A stretch of 64,000 nucleotides of DNA from Rhizobium sp. NXC24 (GTDB lineage Bacteria > Pseudomonadota > Alphaproteobacteria > Rhizobiales > Rhizobiaceae), in the NCBI RefSeq assembly GCF_002944315.1, contig NZ_CP024311.1:906501-970500 (forward strand). The letters run 5' to 3'. Positions 7,500 to 18,109 of the stretch are shown here, piece by piece. The notes beneath the pieces are model-generated. The model saw only the letters and a program-made list of their open reading frames with translations. It did no database searches and had not been told where the DNA came from. The position numbers and the translations under genes were made by a program. Position 1 is the first letter of the stretch. Each line of letters begins with the position of its first letter.

Positions 7500-8519
7500 A
7501 TGGGGGCTCGGATGCGCGGGATTTGCGGCTATGCGACGGCTCTGGCGATGCTTGCCACGCCGGCCCTGGCGAACGATAGCATGGCGGAGCTGAAGACCGG
7601 CGGCCTCGCTTATGTCCGCACCGGCGATATCAGCATGGATGACGAAAAGCTCTTCATTTCTCCGACGGAGGTGAAGGTCGATTACCTCTTTGAGAACACA
7701 TCGGATAAGGATGTCGAAAGCGTCGTCGCCTTCCCCATGCCGGATATCGAGGGCGTCCTCGACAGCACGGTCGCCATCGAGGACGCCGATGCCGACAATT
7801 TCCTCGATTTCACCGTCACGCAGGACGGCAAACCGATCACGCCGACTTTGCAGCAGAGCGTGACAGTCTCCGGTATCGATCTGACGGCCGAGCTGAAGGC
7901 GCACAATATTCCGCTGCGACCGCTCGGCGCAGCCGCGTTCAACGCGGTTGCGAAGCTGCCGCCTGATGTGCTCCAGGACTGGAAGGCGCGCGGTCTCATT
8001 GCCGATGACGAATACGACAGTGACGGCCAGGGCATGAAGCATCACCCGACGCCGATGTGGATCCTGCACACGACCTATTGGTGGCGCACCAAATTTCCGG
8101 CCCGCGCCAAAATCAGTGTGCAGCACCGCTATAAGCCGAGTGTCGGCGGCACGGTCGCCATCACCTTTGCTGGCAACGAGGACTACGAGAAGGAGCAGCT
8201 CAAGATCTATCAGACCAAATATTGCGTGGACGACGCTTTCCTTAAAACCGCTACCAAACTATCCGCAGCCTCCGACAAGGGCGGCCGCGCCTATACCGAA
8301 AGCTGGATTTCCTACGTTTTGAGCACGGGCGCCAACTGGTCCGGTCCGATCAAGCATTTCCAGCTAACGGTCGATAAGGGCAGCCCGGATAACTACGTCA
8401 GCTTCTGCGGCAGCGGTGTCAAGAAGATCGGCCCCACGAGTTTTCAGATGACCGCAGAGGATTTTTCTCCTGAGCACGATCTCGATATTCTGATCCTCAA
8501 TGCCGGATCTCAGAATTAG
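7500..8519 (+). CDS. DUF4424 family secreted protein
   Basis: A 339-residue protein with an N-terminal signal peptide (hydrophobic GYATALAMLATPALA, cleavage likely after ALA) and therefore periplasmic or exported. The body matches the DUF4424 family common in rhizobia, recognised by the opening NDSMAELKTGGLAYVRTGDI and the repeated emphasis on VDYLFENTSDKDVES. Function is unknown. A second in-frame ATG at 7512 (MRGICGY) would give a shorter and more typical signal peptide and may be the true start. It is transcribed alone, divergently from tlyA. Confidence 0.8.
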   Translation: MGARMRGICGYATALAMLATPALANDSMAELKTGGLAYVRTGDISMDDEKLFISPTEVKVDYLFENTSDKDVESVVAFPMPDIEGVLDSTVAIEDADADNFLDFTVTQDGKPITPTLQQSVTVSGIDLTAELKAHNIPLRPLGAAAFNAVAKLPPDVLQDWKARGLIADDEYDSDGQGMKHHPTPMWILHTTYWWRTKFPARAKISVQHRYKPSVGGTVAITFAGNEDYEKEQLKIYQTKYCVDDAFLKTATKLSAASDKGGRAYTESWISYVLSTGANWSGPIKHFQLTVDKGSPDNYVSFCGSGVKKIGPTSFQMTAEDFSPEHDLDILILNAGSQN

Positions 8520-8748
8520 AGTATTGTTGCGCCTCTTGCACTGAGCAGAGTTAAATAATTTTAAAGCTGTAGCATCTAGTTATGCATGCGATTGCGATTG
8601 TCCTTTTCGGGGATAATCGCCTGCCATGACGGCTCCGCGCCTCTCGCGCCCAATCATGCCTCTTCCCAGAATTTTGGAGCATCCGGCTGCGCTCTCCCAG
8701 CGGGTTCGTCGATGTTCGCCAGGACCGGCGCTCAGGAGGCGCTTGCCC

Positions 8749-10686
8749 ATGTTTGCGAAGAACCTTTCCTTGAATGGCAAACTCGCCATCACCTTTGCCG
8801 CACTTATCGCTATCTTCGCCTGCGTTTCCGCATTCGTTTACGCCAAGGAAGAAATATCGACCGCGGCCGCCGCCGAACAGGTCAAGTCACAGCAGCTCGT
8901 CAATCTGATCGACGATTCCCTGCAGGCCATGCTGGAACAGGCGGTCAACTTGCGCGGCTTCCTGCTGCTGCGCAGCAATAGCACCTATGGCGACGTTGGC
9001 ACCAATCGCGATCGCATGCTGAAGAGCATGGCGGCCGCCAAGACGGTTGCCGCCGACGAGCCGGACCTGCTTGCCGCGATCGACGGCATGCAGAAGGCCG
9101 CGGATCTCTATTTCCATCAGCTCGCCGAGCCGCAGATGAAGGCGCGCAAGGAAACCGAGATGCCGCTCGACCAGATCGTCAAGATCGGCCAGAACGAGAC
9201 GAAGGGTCAGCTCGACGGTTTCCGTGAGGCTGCAGCCAAGATCAAACAGGCTGCCCGCGCCAAGGCAGATGCCCAGTCGGCCATCCAGGATGATGCCAAC
9301 AGCGAACTGCGTCTGACATTGATTGCCGGCGGTATCATTGCCTCGCTGGCCGCAGCCGTGCTTGCCTGGCTGCTCGCACGCACCATCGTTCGCCCGATCG
9401 TCGGCATGACTGCCGCCATGGCCCGCCTTGCCGGCGGTGAGCATAATATCGACGTGCCGGCCATCGGCCGGGGCGATGAAGTCGGCCGCATGGCTGACGC
9501 CGTCGTCGTCTTCAAGGAAGCGGCGATCGAGAAACTGCGTCTTGCCGGCGAGACCGACCGCATGCGCGGCGATGCCGAGCGTCAACGTCAGATGAACGAC
9601 GAGCAGAAGGCGCGGGAAGAGGGCGAGATCCGCTTCGCGATGGAGGCGTTGGCCGGCGGGCTTGCCGCCCTGGCCTCCGGCAATGTCGCCGCGCGCCTCG
9701 AGCGTACCTTCGCACCGCAGCTCGACGGCGTCCGCGTCGACTTCAACAATGCCGTCGAAAAGCTGGAAGCCGCCCTGCAGTCGGTCGGCCACAATGCTTC
9801 GGCGATCAATGCCGGTGCCGGCGAAATTCGTTCGGCCGCCGACGATCTTGCCCGCCGCACCGAGCAGCAGGCGGCCGCCGTCGAAGAGACCGCAGCAGCC
9901 CTCGAAGAGGTGACGACGACGGTTCGCGATTCCGCCAAGCGCGCTGAAGATGTCGGCCATCTCGTCGAACGTGCCCGTCAGGGCGCTGAGAAGTCCGGCG
10001 ATGTCGTGCGCAAGGCGGTCTCCGCCATGCAGCAGATCGAAAAGTCCTCGGGTGAGATCAGCAACATCATCAGCGTCATCGATGATATCGCCTTCCAGAC
10101 CAACCTCCTGGCTCTGAATGCCGGTGTCGAAGCTGCCCGCGCCGGTGATGCCGGCAAGGGTTTCGCGGTCGTCGCCCAGGAAGTCCGCGAGCTGGCCCAG
10201 CGTTCCGCCAGCGCCGCCAAGGAGATCAAGGCACTGATCACCACCTCGAGCGATCAGGTCAACACCGGCGTGTCGCTGGTCGGCGAAACCGGCAAGGCGC
10301 TGGAACTGATCGTTTCCGAAGTGCAGGAGATCAACCGCCACGTCGGCGCCATCGTCATCGCCACCCGCGAACAGTCGACCGGCTTGCAGGAAATCAACAC
10401 TGCCGTCAACAATATGGACCAGGGCACGCAGCAGAATGCCGCCATGGTCGAGGAACAGACGGCGGCGAGCCATGCACTCGCCCGCGAGGCAGCCTCCCTC
10501 AATGAGCTCCTGCACCAGTTCCGTCTGAGTGACATGCCCCGCGAATCCAAACGTCCTGCGGCCGTTACCGCCCAGTCACGACCGGCTGCTTCGCCTGCGA
10601 GGGCATTGGGCCGCACGGTTGCCAAGGCGTTTGGCGGCAAGGCCACCGCGGCGGCTGTTGCCCAGGATGAGTGGGAGGAGTTCTGA
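8749..10686 (+). CDS. methyl-accepting chemotaxis protein
   Basis: A 645-residue transmembrane chemoreceptor. Start 8749 is chosen because AGGAGG sits 9 bp upstream and the protein then begins with a short positive stretch and TM1 (about 12-32). A helical periplasmic sensor domain (about 33-190), TM2 (about 191-213), HAMP (about 214-267), a second HAMP-like linker, and the signalling domain follow. The hairpin tip reads [28 protein letters not shown]. The C terminus ends in EWEEF, which fits the xWxxF tether used by CheR and CheB. Ligand is unknown. No other chemotaxis genes are nearby, so it is an orphan receptor feeding a cluster elsewhere. Confidence 0.93.
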   Translation: MFAKNLSLNGKLAITFAALIAIFACVSAFVYAKEEISTAAAAEQVKSQQLVNLIDDSLQAMLEQAVNLRGFLLLRSNSTYGDVGTNRDRMLKSMAAAKTVAADEPDLLAAIDGMQKAADLYFHQLAEPQMKARKETEMPLDQIVKIGQNETKGQLDGFREAAAKIKQAARAKADAQSAIQDDANSELRLTLIAGGIIASLAAAVLAWLLARTIVRPIVGMTAAMARLAGGEHNIDVPAIGRGDEVGRMADAVVVFKEAAIEKLRLAGETDRMRGDAERQRQMNDEQKAREEGEIRFAMEALAGGLAALASGNVAARLERTFAPQLDGVRVDFNNAVEKLEAALQSVGHNASAINAGAGEIRSAADDLARRTEQQAAAVEETAAALEEVTTTVRDSAKRAEDVGHLVERARQGAEKSGDVVRKAVSAMQQIEKSSGEISNIISVIDDIAFQTNLLALNAGVEAARAGDAGKGFAVVAQEVRELAQRSASAAKEIKALITTSSDQVNTGVSLVGETGKALELIVSEVQEINRHVGAIVIATREQSTGLQEINTAVNNMDQGTQQNAAMVEEQTAASHALAREAASLNELLHQFRLSDMPRESKRPAAVTAQSRPAASPARALGRTVAKAFGGKATAAAVAQDEWEEF

Positions 10687-10750
10687 GGCTGGCGTCTTGA
10701 TGACGCCGAACCTCTGATGCTCTTTCTGACGGGCATCGGAGGTCGGGGAG

Positions 10751-10782
10751 ATCTGTCTCGCCTGTTTCGAGGCGAGACAGAT
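10751..10782. terminator. 13-bp perfect hairpin in convergent gap
   Basis: Arms ATCTGTCTCGCCT and AGGCGAGACAGAT pair perfectly around the loop GTTTCG. The hairpin lies between the ends of the chemoreceptor gene and the convergent ppk2 gene, where a bidirectional terminator is expected. There is no T-run on either side, so it may be a rho-dependent or processing-type 3' end rather than a classic intrinsic terminator. Confidence 0.55.
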
Positions 10783-10847
10783 ATCAGTTAGCGGTAGCTG
10801 CCGAGGGTGGCTATGACCCTTGGCCAGTGCTACCGCGAAAGCGTTCC

Positions 10848-11768
10848 CTAGTACTTGGACGGAACGTAAAGCTCCGGCGGCAGCACCTTGCGCTCATAGT
10901 TGGGGTTGAAGACGCGCTCCGGCAGGGTGATGTCCTCGTGAGGCACGTCCTCATAGGGAATCTGCCTGAGCAGATGGTCGATGCAGTTCAGGCGGGCGCG
11001 CTTCTTGTCATTGCCTTCGACGATGTGCCAGGGCGCTTCCGGAATGTTCGTGCGCGCGAAGGTTTCTTCTTTCGCCTTCGTATAGGCTTCCCACCGCACG
11101 CGGGACTGCAGATCCATCGGCGAGAGCTTCCACTGCTTCAAGGGATCGTGGATGCGCACGAGGAAGCGAAGCTGCTGCTCCTCGTCGGTGATCGAAAACC
11201 AGTATTTGACAAGCCGAATCCCGGAGCGAACCAGCATGCGTTCGAACTCGGGTACGTCGTGAAAGAACTGTTCGACCTGATCTTCCGTCGCAAAGCCCAT
11301 CACACGCTCGACACCGGAGCGATTGTACCAGGACCGGTCGAAGAGAACGATCTCGCCGCCCGCCGGCAGATGGGGCACATAGCGCTGGAAATACCATTGG
11401 GACTTTTCGCGGTCGGATGGCGCTGGCAGCGCCACGACCCTGGCAACGCGCGGGTTGAGCCTTTGGGTGATCCTCTTGATTGCCCCGCCTTTGCCCGCCG
11501 AGTCTCGGCCCTCGAAGATCACGACGACCTTCTCCTTGTGATAGGTCACCCAATCCTGGAGCTTGATCAGTTCGGCCTGTAGCGACAGCAGGGTGCGGAA
11601 GTAGTCGATACGCGGCATCGCAGCCGGATGTGCCTTCTGGTAAATCTTTCGGATCTCTTCGGAAAGAGCCGGTTCCGAGAGTTCCAACTCATAGTCTTCG
11701 TCTAGCGTATCGGCCAGTTCCGCTTCAAGCCAGTCGGAATACTGGTGCTCTTTGTCTGAATTGTTCAA
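10848..11768 (-). CDS. ppk2: polyphosphate kinase 2
   Basis: A 306-residue PPK2-family kinase that transfers phosphate between polyphosphate and nucleotides. The P-loop lies in VVIFEGRDSAGKGGAIKRI, the Walker B region in IVLFDRSWYNRSGVERVM, and the lid-type segment in KYWFSITDEEQQLRFLVR. I chose the TTG at 11768 (MNNSDKEHQYSDW) because it has GGAGAGAA upstream; the open frame continues 31 codons to an ATG at 11861 without family similarity. Substrate class (ADP or GDP) cannot be told. It ends convergently with the chemoreceptor gene. Confidence 0.9.
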   Translation of the reverse strand: MNNSDKEHQYSDWLEAELADTLDEDYELELSEPALSEEIRKIYQKAHPAAMPRIDYFRTLLSLQAELIKLQDWVTYHKEKVVVIFEGRDSAGKGGAIKRITQRLNPRVARVVALPAPSDREKSQWYFQRYVPHLPAGGEIVLFDRSWYNRSGVERVMGFATEDQVEQFFHDVPEFERMLVRSGIRLVKYWFSITDEEQQLRFLVRIHDPLKQWKLSPMDLQSRVRWEAYTKAKEETFARTNIPEAPWHIVEGNDKKRARLNCIDHLLRQIPYEDVPHEDITLPERVFNPNYERKVLPPELYVPSKY

Positions 11769-12103
11769 GGTTCTCTCCGCTTCTCGATGGCAGCTAACGA
11801 CAGCAGTCGATGCATGATCGCTCTTAAAAACGCGAACATGCCCGTTCCTGCATTGCTGCAAGTTCCGCTTTGTTCATGACAGTTAGATGACTGATTGCCG
11901 CAGGGCGAAGAGACGAAGCACGCCGCACTCAATTCTAATCAGCAAAAGCGGACTAGATGCCGTGGAGGCAAAGCCAGCGACCTTTCCACATTCAAATCAA
12001 CGCGCTTCGCCCACAGGGCGACCACGCCTCAGGGCGCGCCTGTTAAAGTGCCGGAAGATCGACATCCGAACAAACGGTAGATCGATGGCGGGCCAAGCCG
12101 GAT
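11769..12103. other. gene-free gap between ppk2 and dxs
   Basis: About 335 bp separate the start of ppk2 from the end of dxs, both on the minus strand. Short open frames exist on the plus strand but have no family resemblance or ribosome binding sites. I recognise no RNA gene or strong terminator. The ppk2 promoter presumably lies in the proximal 100 bp. Confidence 0.5.
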
Positions 12104-14020
12104 TTACCCGACGACCTCGATAATCCGGCTGCGGCCCAGCGCCTTGAACACCGTCTGCACGATGCCGGCCCGGTCGAGACCGGCTTTGGCATTCATGACT
12201 TCGGGCTTGGCTTGCTCCATCCAGATGTCGGGCATGACCAGCGTGCGGATCTTCAAACCATTGTCGAGCAGGCCTTCCGTGGCGAGGAATTGCATGACCT
12301 GGCTGCCGAAGCCGCCGACCGAGCCTTCCTCGATGGTGATCAGCACCTCATGATGGCTGGCAAGCTGGCGGATCAGATCGTGGTCGAGCGGTTTGGCGAA
12401 ACGAGCATCGGCAACCGTTGTCGGCAGTCCGGCCGCATCGAGATCTTCGGCGGCGGCAAGGCTGTCGGCGAGCCGGGTGCCAAAGGATAGCAGCGCCACT
12501 TTCGAACCCTGCTTGACGATGCGGCCCTTGCCGATCTGAAGAATTTCGCCGCGTTCCGGCAAATCGACGCCAACGCCTTCGCCGCGCGGATAGCGGAAGG
12601 AGATCGGGCCAAGATCGTAGGCAGCAGCCGTGCGCACCATATGCTTCAGCTCCGCCTCGTCGGCGGCGGCCATGACCACGAAGCCGGGCAGGCTGGCGAG
12701 AAAGGCCGTGTCGAAGGAGCCGGCATGCGTCGGCCCGTCGGCGCCGACGAAGCCGGCGCGGTCGATCGGGAAGCGCACTGGTAGCCCCTGGATCGCGACA
12801 TCGTGCACCACTTGGTCATAGGCGCGCTGCAGGAAGGTCGAATAGAGCGCCGCGAAGGGCTTAAAACCCTCGGCGGCCAGGCCGGCCGCAAACGTGACGG
12901 CATGCTGCTCGGCAATACCGACGTCGAAACAGCGGGCCGGGAAAAATTCCTGCAGCTTGTCGAGACCGGTGCCGTTCGGCATGGCGGCGGTGATGCCGAC
13001 GATCTTTTCGTCCAGCATCGCTTCCTGCACGAGCGCATCGGCGAAGACGCTGGTATAGCTCGGTGCATTCGGCTTCACCTTGGCTTGCGCGCCGGTGATG
13101 ACGTCGAACTTGTTGACGCCGTGATATTTGTCCGCCGCCGCTTCGGCAGGGGGATAGCCCTTGCCCTTTTGCGTCACGACATGGATCAGCACCGGGCCCT
13201 GAGCATGGTCCCGCACATTGCGCAGGACCGGAAGAAGATGGTCGAAGGAGTGACCGTCGATCGGGCCGATGTGGTAGAAACCCATCTCCTCGAACATCGT
13301 CCCGCCGGTGACATAGCCCCGCGCATGTTCGACGGCGCGGGTAATGGCGCGGTCGACATTCTTGCCCAGATAGGCGGTGAGCTTCTTGCCGAAATCACGA
13401 AAGCCCATATAGGTGCGGCCGGAGGCGAGGCGCGCGAGATAGGCGCTCATGGCTCCGGTCGGCGGGGCAATCGACATGTCGTTGTCGTTGAGAATGACGA
13501 TCAGCCGCGCGTCGAGCGCGCCGGCATTGTTCAGTGCCTCATAGGCCATGCCGGCCGACATCGCGCCGTCGCCAATGACGGCAATGACGCGGCGGTCGGT
13601 ATTGTCGAGTTCGGCGGCGACCGCCATGCCGAGACCGGCGGAAATCGATGTGGAGGAATGCGCTGCGCCGAAGGGATCATATTCGCTCTCTGCGCGGCGG
13701 GTGAAGCCGGAAAGTCCGTCCTCCTGGCGCAGCGTGCGGATGCGGTCGCGCCGGCCGGTCAGGATCTTGTGCGGATAACATTGATGACCAACGTCGAAAA
13801 TCAGACGGTCGTTCGGCGTGTCGAAGACATTGTGGATGGCGATGGTGAGTTCCACGACGCCGAGGCCGGCGCCAAGATGTCCACCCGTGCGCGATACCGC
13901 ATCGATCATCTCGTCGCGGAGCTCGCGGGCGAGTTGCGGCAAATCCCGGTCCTCCAGCTTTCGCAGGTCGGAAGGATAGTGGACCTGGTCCAGCAGGGGC
14001 GTCTCTGGCATATGTGTCAA
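12104..14020 (-). CDS. dxs: 1-deoxy-D-xylulose-5-phosphate synthase
   Basis: A 638-residue thiamine-diphosphate enzyme that condenses pyruvate and glyceraldehyde 3-phosphate, the first step of the MEP isoprenoid pathway. The N-terminal TPP domain has [17 protein letters not shown] and the TPP motif [20 protein letters not shown]. The pyrimidine-binding domain has [17 protein letters not shown], and a transketolase C-terminal domain follows. The frame opens with TTG at 14020, preceded by AGAGG at good spacing; an ATG at 14011 is the alternative. ispH, a later enzyme of the same pathway, is also in this window at 44.6 kb. Confidence 0.96.
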   Translation of the reverse strand: MTHMPETPLLDQVHYPSDLRKLEDRDLPQLARELRDEMIDAVSRTGGHLGAGLGVVELTIAIHNVFDTPNDRLIFDVGHQCYPHKILTGRRDRIRTLRQEDGLSGFTRRAESEYDPFGAAHSSTSISAGLGMAVAAELDNTDRRVIAVIGDGAMSAGMAYEALNNAGALDARLIVILNDNDMSIAPPTGAMSAYLARLASGRTYMGFRDFGKKLTAYLGKNVDRAITRAVEHARGYVTGGTMFEEMGFYHIGPIDGHSFDHLLPVLRNVRDHAQGPVLIHVVTQKGKGYPPAEAAADKYHGVNKFDVITGAQAKVKPNAPSYTSVFADALVQEAMLDEKIVGITAAMPNGTGLDKLQEFFPARCFDVGIAEQHAVTFAAGLAAEGFKPFAALYSTFLQRAYDQVVHDVAIQGLPVRFPIDRAGFVGADGPTHAGSFDTAFLASLPGFVVMAAADEAELKHMVRTAAAYDLGPISFRYPRGEGVGVDLPERGEILQIGKGRIVKQGSKVALLSFGTRLADSLAAAEDLDAAGLPTTVADARFAKPLDHDLIRQLASHHEVLITIEEGSVGGFGSQVMQFLATEGLLDNGLKIRTLVMPDIWMEQAKPEVMNAKAGLDRAGIVQTVFKALGRSRIIEVVG

Positions 14021-14145
14021 GGCTGAAGCCTCTTTCTTACTATTCTTGGGCAGCGGCCCGCCTTTATCTCAAAAAAGATTGCGACAAAAGGCGACGAATT
14101 CAAGGAGTGCCTGAACAAGAAACATTTGGCATTGTTATGAACTCG

Positions 14146-15069
14146 TTAGCTTTCCGGCAAAGGAATAAACTCTTCCTCGTCTCCCGGCACGATATCGAAA
14201 CGGCCGGTGCGCCATTCTTCCTTGGCTTTTTCGATGCGTTCCTTAGAAGAAGACACGAAATTCCACCAGATATAGCGCTTTGAATTGAGTGCCGCACCAC
14301 CAAAAAGCATCAAATGACAGCCTTTTTCAGCCGCCTCCAGGGCAATCGCATCGCCGGGGCGGAAGACAAGGAGTTGATCCTGTTCGAAACGGTCGCCCGC
14401 AACAATGAGCGAGCCGGAGAGAATATAGACCGCACGTTCCTCATGCCCGGCGCCGAACGGAAACTTTGCGCCGGGCTGAAGCTGAAGATCGACATAGAGC
14501 GTGTCGGAAAAGACTTTGACCGGCGAGGTCACGCCCTCGAAGCTGCCGATGACCACGCGGCCCGTCGCTCCGCCGTCGTCGATCAGCGGCATGTCGCTCT
14601 TTTCGGTATGGGTAAAGGCCGGATCGATCTCTTCCTTGTCGTCCGGCAGGGCTAGCCACGTCTGCAGGCCGGACATCGCCAGCGGATGGCCGCGCAGATT
14701 GTCTGGCGTGCGCTCGGAATGCACGATACCGCGCCCGGCTGTCATCAGGTTGATATCGCCGGGGCGAATGACCTTTTCCGTCCCGAGGCTGTCCCTATGA
14801 CGGATTTCGCCGTCGAAAAGATAGGTGACGGTCGAGAGGCCGATATGCGGATGCGGCCTGACATCCAGTGCTTCGCCCGGCCGCAGCACTGCGGGACCCA
14901 TGCGGTCGAAAAAGATGAACGGTCCCACTAGCCGCCGCCGGCTGCTCGGAAGCGCACGACGGACGAAGAAGCCGCCGAGATCGCTGGTGCGGGGAATGAT
15001 GAGATGCTCGATCGCGTCGCAGGCGAAGGCATCGCCGGGCAGCGGATCTTTTCCAGGGAAGAAGGACAT
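14146..15069 (-). CDS. pirin family protein
   Basis: A 307-residue bicupin protein of the pirin family. The N-terminal cupin has the metal-binding pattern DVRPHPHIGLSTVTYLFDGEI (His residues in HPH, and a further His in MTAGRGIVHSER). The C-terminal domain begins near LYVDLQLQPGAKFPF. Pirins bind iron and some bacterial members oxidise quercetin; the physiological role here is open. It is about 125 bp downstream of dxs on the same strand and may be cotranscribed or independent. Confidence 0.88.
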   Translation of the reverse strand: MSFFPGKDPLPGDAFACDAIEHLIIPRTSDLGGFFVRRALPSSRRRLVGPFIFFDRMGPAVLRPGEALDVRPHPHIGLSTVTYLFDGEIRHRDSLGTEKVIRPGDINLMTAGRGIVHSERTPDNLRGHPLAMSGLQTWLALPDDKEEIDPAFTHTEKSDMPLIDDGGATGRVVIGSFEGVTSPVKVFSDTLYVDLQLQPGAKFPFGAGHEERAVYILSGSLIVAGDRFEQDQLLVFRPGDAIALEAAEKGCHLMLFGGAALNSKRYIWWNFVSSSKERIEKAKEEWRTGRFDIVPGDEEEFIPLPES

Positions 15070-15143
15070 GACGAGCGCTCCATTCGGTTGAAAGCCAACC
15101 TAACGGCAATAGGTCGGAAACTCAAATCTTGCGCGCGCGGGCC

Positions 15144-15401
15144 TCACTGTCCGTCCAGCGGCTCCGTGCCTTGGGGCTTGCCGGCGCGGTCGAGCCTGAT
15201 CTTCTCGATGCGGTTCTCCGCTGCCGAGAGCAGAGCCTCGCAATGCTTCTTCAGCGCTTCGCCGCGCTCATAGATGGCGATGGATTCGTCGAGCGCGACG
15301 TCGCCGCGTTCCAGCCGCGCGACGATGCTTTCGAGCTCCGCCACAGCCTTTTCAAAGGAATAGCCGGACACATCCACTTTGGCGCTTTCGCTCATCATCA
15401 A
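15144..15401 (-). CDS. xseB: exodeoxyribonuclease VII small subunit
   Basis: An 85-residue helical subunit of exonuclease VII, recognised by [20 protein letters not shown] followed by [19 protein letters not shown]. It would join XseA, encoded elsewhere, to degrade single-stranded DNA. The start codon overlaps the stop of the upstream histone-deacetylase-like gene by 4 bp. In rhizobia xseB commonly sits between this gene and dxs, as here. Confidence 0.93.
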   Translation of the reverse strand: MMMSESAKVDVSGYSFEKAVAELESIVARLERGDVALDESIAIYERGEALKKHCEALLSAAENRIEKIRLDRAGKPQGTEPLDGQ

Positions 15402-16339
15402 CCCTTCATCATGCGCAGAATATGCAGGCCTGCCGATTCGGCGAGGCCTTCCAGATCATAGCCGCCTTCGAGCAGGCTGACGACCCGGTTCTTGGCGCTG
15501 CGGTCGGCGGCTTCCAGAATGCGCCCGGTCGCCCAGTCGAAATCCTCGCCGGTGAGATTCAATTGTGCCAGGGGATCGCGATGATGGGCATCGAAGCCGG
15601 CCGAGATGAGGATGAGGTCGGGGCGAAAATCGTCGAGTGCCGGCAGCACGCGCGATTTGAAGGCCTCGCGGAAATGGTCGCCGCCGGTATTGGGCGAAAG
15701 CGGCGCGTTGACGATGGTATTATGCGTGCCGCGCTCGTCCTTCTTGCCGGTGCCGGGGTAAAGCGGCATTTGATGCGTGGAGCAGAAGAGCACCGAGGGA
15801 TCGTCCCAGAAGATGTCCTGCGTGCCGTTGCCGTGATGCACGTCCCAGTCAACGATGGCGACGCGCTCGGCTCCATGGGCCTTCTGCGCATGGCGGGCGG
15901 CGATTGCCACGTTGTTGAAGAAGCAGAAGCCCATGGCCTTGGACTTCTCTGCGTGGTGGCCAGGGGGGCGGGCCGCGACAAAGACGTTGTCGGCCGCGCC
16001 GGAGAATACGTCGTCGACTGCCGCCATTGCGCCGCCGACGCCACGCAGGATCGCCTGCAGCGTCTTCGGGCTGGCATAGGTGTCGGCTTCGAGCTGGTTG
16101 ATCTCGTCCTCGTCACCCCCGTCGGGGATCGAGCGCATCACAAAGGTGAGGTGCTCTTCCGGATGGGCAAGCAACACGGCGTCTTCATTGGCGATTGGCG
16201 CCTGGCGCCGGTCCAGTCGCTCGAAGTTCGGATGCTCCAGCGCGATATTCAAAGACCGCAACCGGTCAGGCCTCTCCGGATGACCCGGGGGGGTAAGATG
16301 TTCCAGAAAAATCGGGTGCTCGTAAAGACGTGTGCTCAT
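15398..16339 (-). CDS. histone deacetylase family protein (acetylpolyamine amidohydrolase-like)
   Basis: A 313-residue zinc-dependent deacetylase of the arginase/deacetylase fold. Signature regions are [12 protein letters not shown] (catalytic His pair), [15 protein letters not shown], and [19 protein letters not shown] with metal-binding Asp and His, followed by [16 protein letters not shown] with another metal-binding Asp. Bacterial members hydrolyse acetylated polyamines or other small amides rather than histones. It heads an operon with xseB (4-bp overlap). Confidence 0.9.
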   Translation of the reverse strand: MSTRLYEHPIFLEHLTPPGHPERPDRLRSLNIALEHPNFERLDRRQAPIANEDAVLLAHPEEHLTFVMRSIPDGGDEDEINQLEADTYASPKTLQAILRGVGGAMAAVDDVFSGAADNVFVAARPPGHHAEKSKAMGFCFFNNVAIAARHAQKAHGAERVAIVDWDVHHGNGTQDIFWDDPSVLFCSTHQMPLYPGTGKKDERGTHNTIVNAPLSPNTGGDHFREAFKSRVLPALDDFRPDLILISAGFDAHHRDPLAQLNLTGEDFDWATGRILEAADRSAKNRVVSLLEGGYDLEGLAESAGLHILRMMKG

Positions 16340-16504
16340 GAAACCAATCTACAGACGGGATATGACATCTGCTACCGGACATGGGCAGTATCACCATAAT
16401 GTCAACAATCCATCTTAACCACGTTGGGCTACCAACCGTTTACTTCTTGAGGCGCGATGTTAAGCTTTCATTAAGGTGCGAGCCGTCGGCCAGGGTTTTG
16501 CGTT

Positions 16505-16906
16505 ATGATGAGTCTAGAACGATCCGATGTCATCGAAATGCGGGTACCGCCTCGCGATGTCGACAGGCAAGGGCAGATGTTCATCGCCTCCTACATCTCC
16601 CAGGCGGAAACGGCGCTGTCGAATTTTTGGCGCGCCCGGCCGCTGGTGAGCGACGAGCCGGTCTACATCGCCACTAAGGCTTCGTGCGCGCTGCACCGGG
16701 CGCTGCGTTATGACGATCTCGCCCGCTTTTCGGTCAGCGTCAACAAGATCGGCGGCAAGTCGATCGGCTTCATGGTCCTGGTCGAAACCGGCAATGAGGT
16801 GGCGGCGGAGGTGGAAATTCTCTGGCTCGCCGTGCGCGGCGAGGAACACGATCCTGTGCCGCTTCCGGAAGATACCCGCGACTGGCTCTACAAATACCTC
16901 GATTGA
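16505..16906 (+). CDS. acyl-CoA thioesterase, hot-dog fold (YbgC-like)
   Basis: A 133-residue single hot-dog domain protein. The family pattern is visible in the N-terminal VPPRDVDRQGQMFIASYISQAETALSNFW (Asp in the catalytic loop, then the long helix) and RYDDLARFSVSVNKIGGKSIGF. It probably hydrolyses an acyl-CoA; the substrate is unknown. Two adjacent ATG codons at 16505 and 16508 are both possible starts. It is divergent from the deacetylase gene and converges with bioY, whose stop lies 9 bp away. Confidence 0.75.
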   Translation: MMSLERSDVIEMRVPPRDVDRQGQMFIASYISQAETALSNFWRARPLVSDEPVYIATKASCALHRALRYDDLARFSVSVNKIGGKSIGFMVLVETGNEVAAEVEILWLAVRGEEHDPVPLPEDTRDWLYKYLD

Positions 16907-16914
16907 CTTTTGGC

Positions 16915-17478
16915 TCAGCTTCGCTGCGGCAGCAGGGGGTAGCCAACCATGACGGCGCGGCCGACGAGGGCGGCGACGACAGCTTTGACGAGGTCACCCG
17001 GAACGAAGCCCATCGACCCCTTGAACGCGTTGGTGAAGCCGAGATTGGCCCCGATCGCGAGCCAGGCAATGCCGAAGGCGTAGAGAACCACGACGCCGCC
17101 GATCACTGAAGCGATGAAGAAGCCGATGCCCTGGGCAAGGGCCGTTTGCTCGGCCTTCACCAGCCGCTCGGAGAGATAGCCGGTGACATAGGCGGCGAAG
17201 ATCCAGCCGATGAAGAAACCGGCCGTCGGACCGGCGAAGACGGCAAGGCCGCCGCGGCCGCCCGACAGCACCGGCAGGCCGATCGCCACCAGCACGACGA
17301 CGATCAACACCGCGACGGCGCCGCGCTTTGCGCCGAGCACCACGCCCGCAAGCATCACGCCGAGCGACTGTGCCGTGATCGGCACCGGAATGATGCCGAT
17401 CGAGATCGGCGGCAGCAGGCCGAGCGCTACGATGATGGCGGCAAAAAGCGCGGAGAGAACGAGGTCGCGGGTGGTCAT
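16915..17478 (-). CDS. bioY: biotin transporter substrate-binding S component BioY
   Basis: A 187-residue membrane protein with about six hydrophobic helices, matching BioY, which binds biotin in ECF transporters. Family landmarks are IPVPITAQSLGVMLAGVVLGAKRG and LPVLSGGRGGLAVFAGPTAGFFIGW. The start at 17478 gives MTTRDLVLSAL, the usual cytoplasmic opening before helix 1. It is the last gene of bioM-bioN-bioY, so a complete dedicated ECF biotin transporter is encoded here. Confidence 0.94.
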   Translation of the reverse strand: MTTRDLVLSALFAAIIVALGLLPPISIGIIPVPITAQSLGVMLAGVVLGAKRGAVAVLIVVVLVAIGLPVLSGGRGGLAVFAGPTAGFFIGWIFAAYVTGYLSERLVKAEQTALAQGIGFFIASVIGGVVVLYAFGIAWLAIGANLGFTNAFKGSMGFVPGDLVKAVVAALVGRAVMVGYPLLPQRS

Positions 17479-17506
17479 GACGGCTCCAGTCGAAAACAGT
17501 GTCTTT

Positions 17507-18109
17507 TCAATGCCGCCGAATGCCCCTGGCGTCAATCGCGGCTGCGATATTATCGGCATCGCGCAGCGTCAGGATGATCAGCGGCACCAGCGCTGTTGTC
17601 ATGCGGATTTTGATCCCGCGAGCTTCATGCGCCTCGCGGATGGCACGGTAACGGTCGAGAATTTCCGGAACGAAGCGCACGACGAGGCCGACCGAAAGAC
17701 CGATATCGGCCGCCTTCAGGAGGCCGACCTTTTCCAATGGCACGGCAAGCGCCGTGATCTCGTCAATGAAAGCAGCGATCGACGTCGTCGCCGTCACCAC
17801 GGCCGCGAAAAGCGTGAGCGCGGTCAGCCGCAACACGGTGACAGCAGCGACATGGACGGGATTGAAGATCAGGCTGAACAGCGCCACGACGATAATGGTG
17901 AGAACGACCGGCCGCAGCCGTTTCAACGCTTCGCTCACGGGCAAGCCAGTGCTGAAATAGAGGAGGGCGCCGATGGCAACGGCGAGGCCAAGCAGTGCGA
18001 GGTTGTCCGTCAGGAACAACAGGATGCCGAGGGCCGCCAGCGCGCCAAGCTTCAGACGCGGCGTCAGCCGGTGCATCCAGGTACTGGCGTCGACGTGCAG
18101 CGTCTGCAT
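17507..18109 (-). CDS. bioN: biotin ECF transporter transmembrane protein BioN (EcfT)
   Basis: A 200-residue membrane coupling protein of the CbiQ/EcfT family. It has several hydrophobic helices in the N-terminal half and the two short Ala-Arg-Gly coupling motifs (AHEARGIKIR and AIDARGIRR) that contact the ATPase. The start codon overlaps the bioM stop. It links BioM to BioY. Confidence 0.93.
   Translation of the reverse strand: MQTLHVDASTWMHRLTPRLKLGALAALGILLFLTDNLALLGLAVAIGALLYFSTGLPVSEALKRLRPVVLTIIVVALFSLIFNPVHVAAVTVLRLTALTLFAAVVTATTSIAAFIDEITALAVPLEKVGLLKAADIGLSVGLVVRFVPEILDRYRAIREAHEARGIKIRMTTALVPLIILTLRDADNIAAAIDARGIRRH

Noticed and set aside
8887..10515. Long open frame (542 codons) antisense to the chemoreceptor gene
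   Set aside because: It is a shadow caused by GC-rich third codon positions; the plus-strand protein has full domain structure, and the antisense product has no recognisable family.
12803..14026. 407-codon plus-strand frame antisense to dxs
   Set aside because: Shadow frame; dxs carries all enzyme motifs and the antisense frame none.
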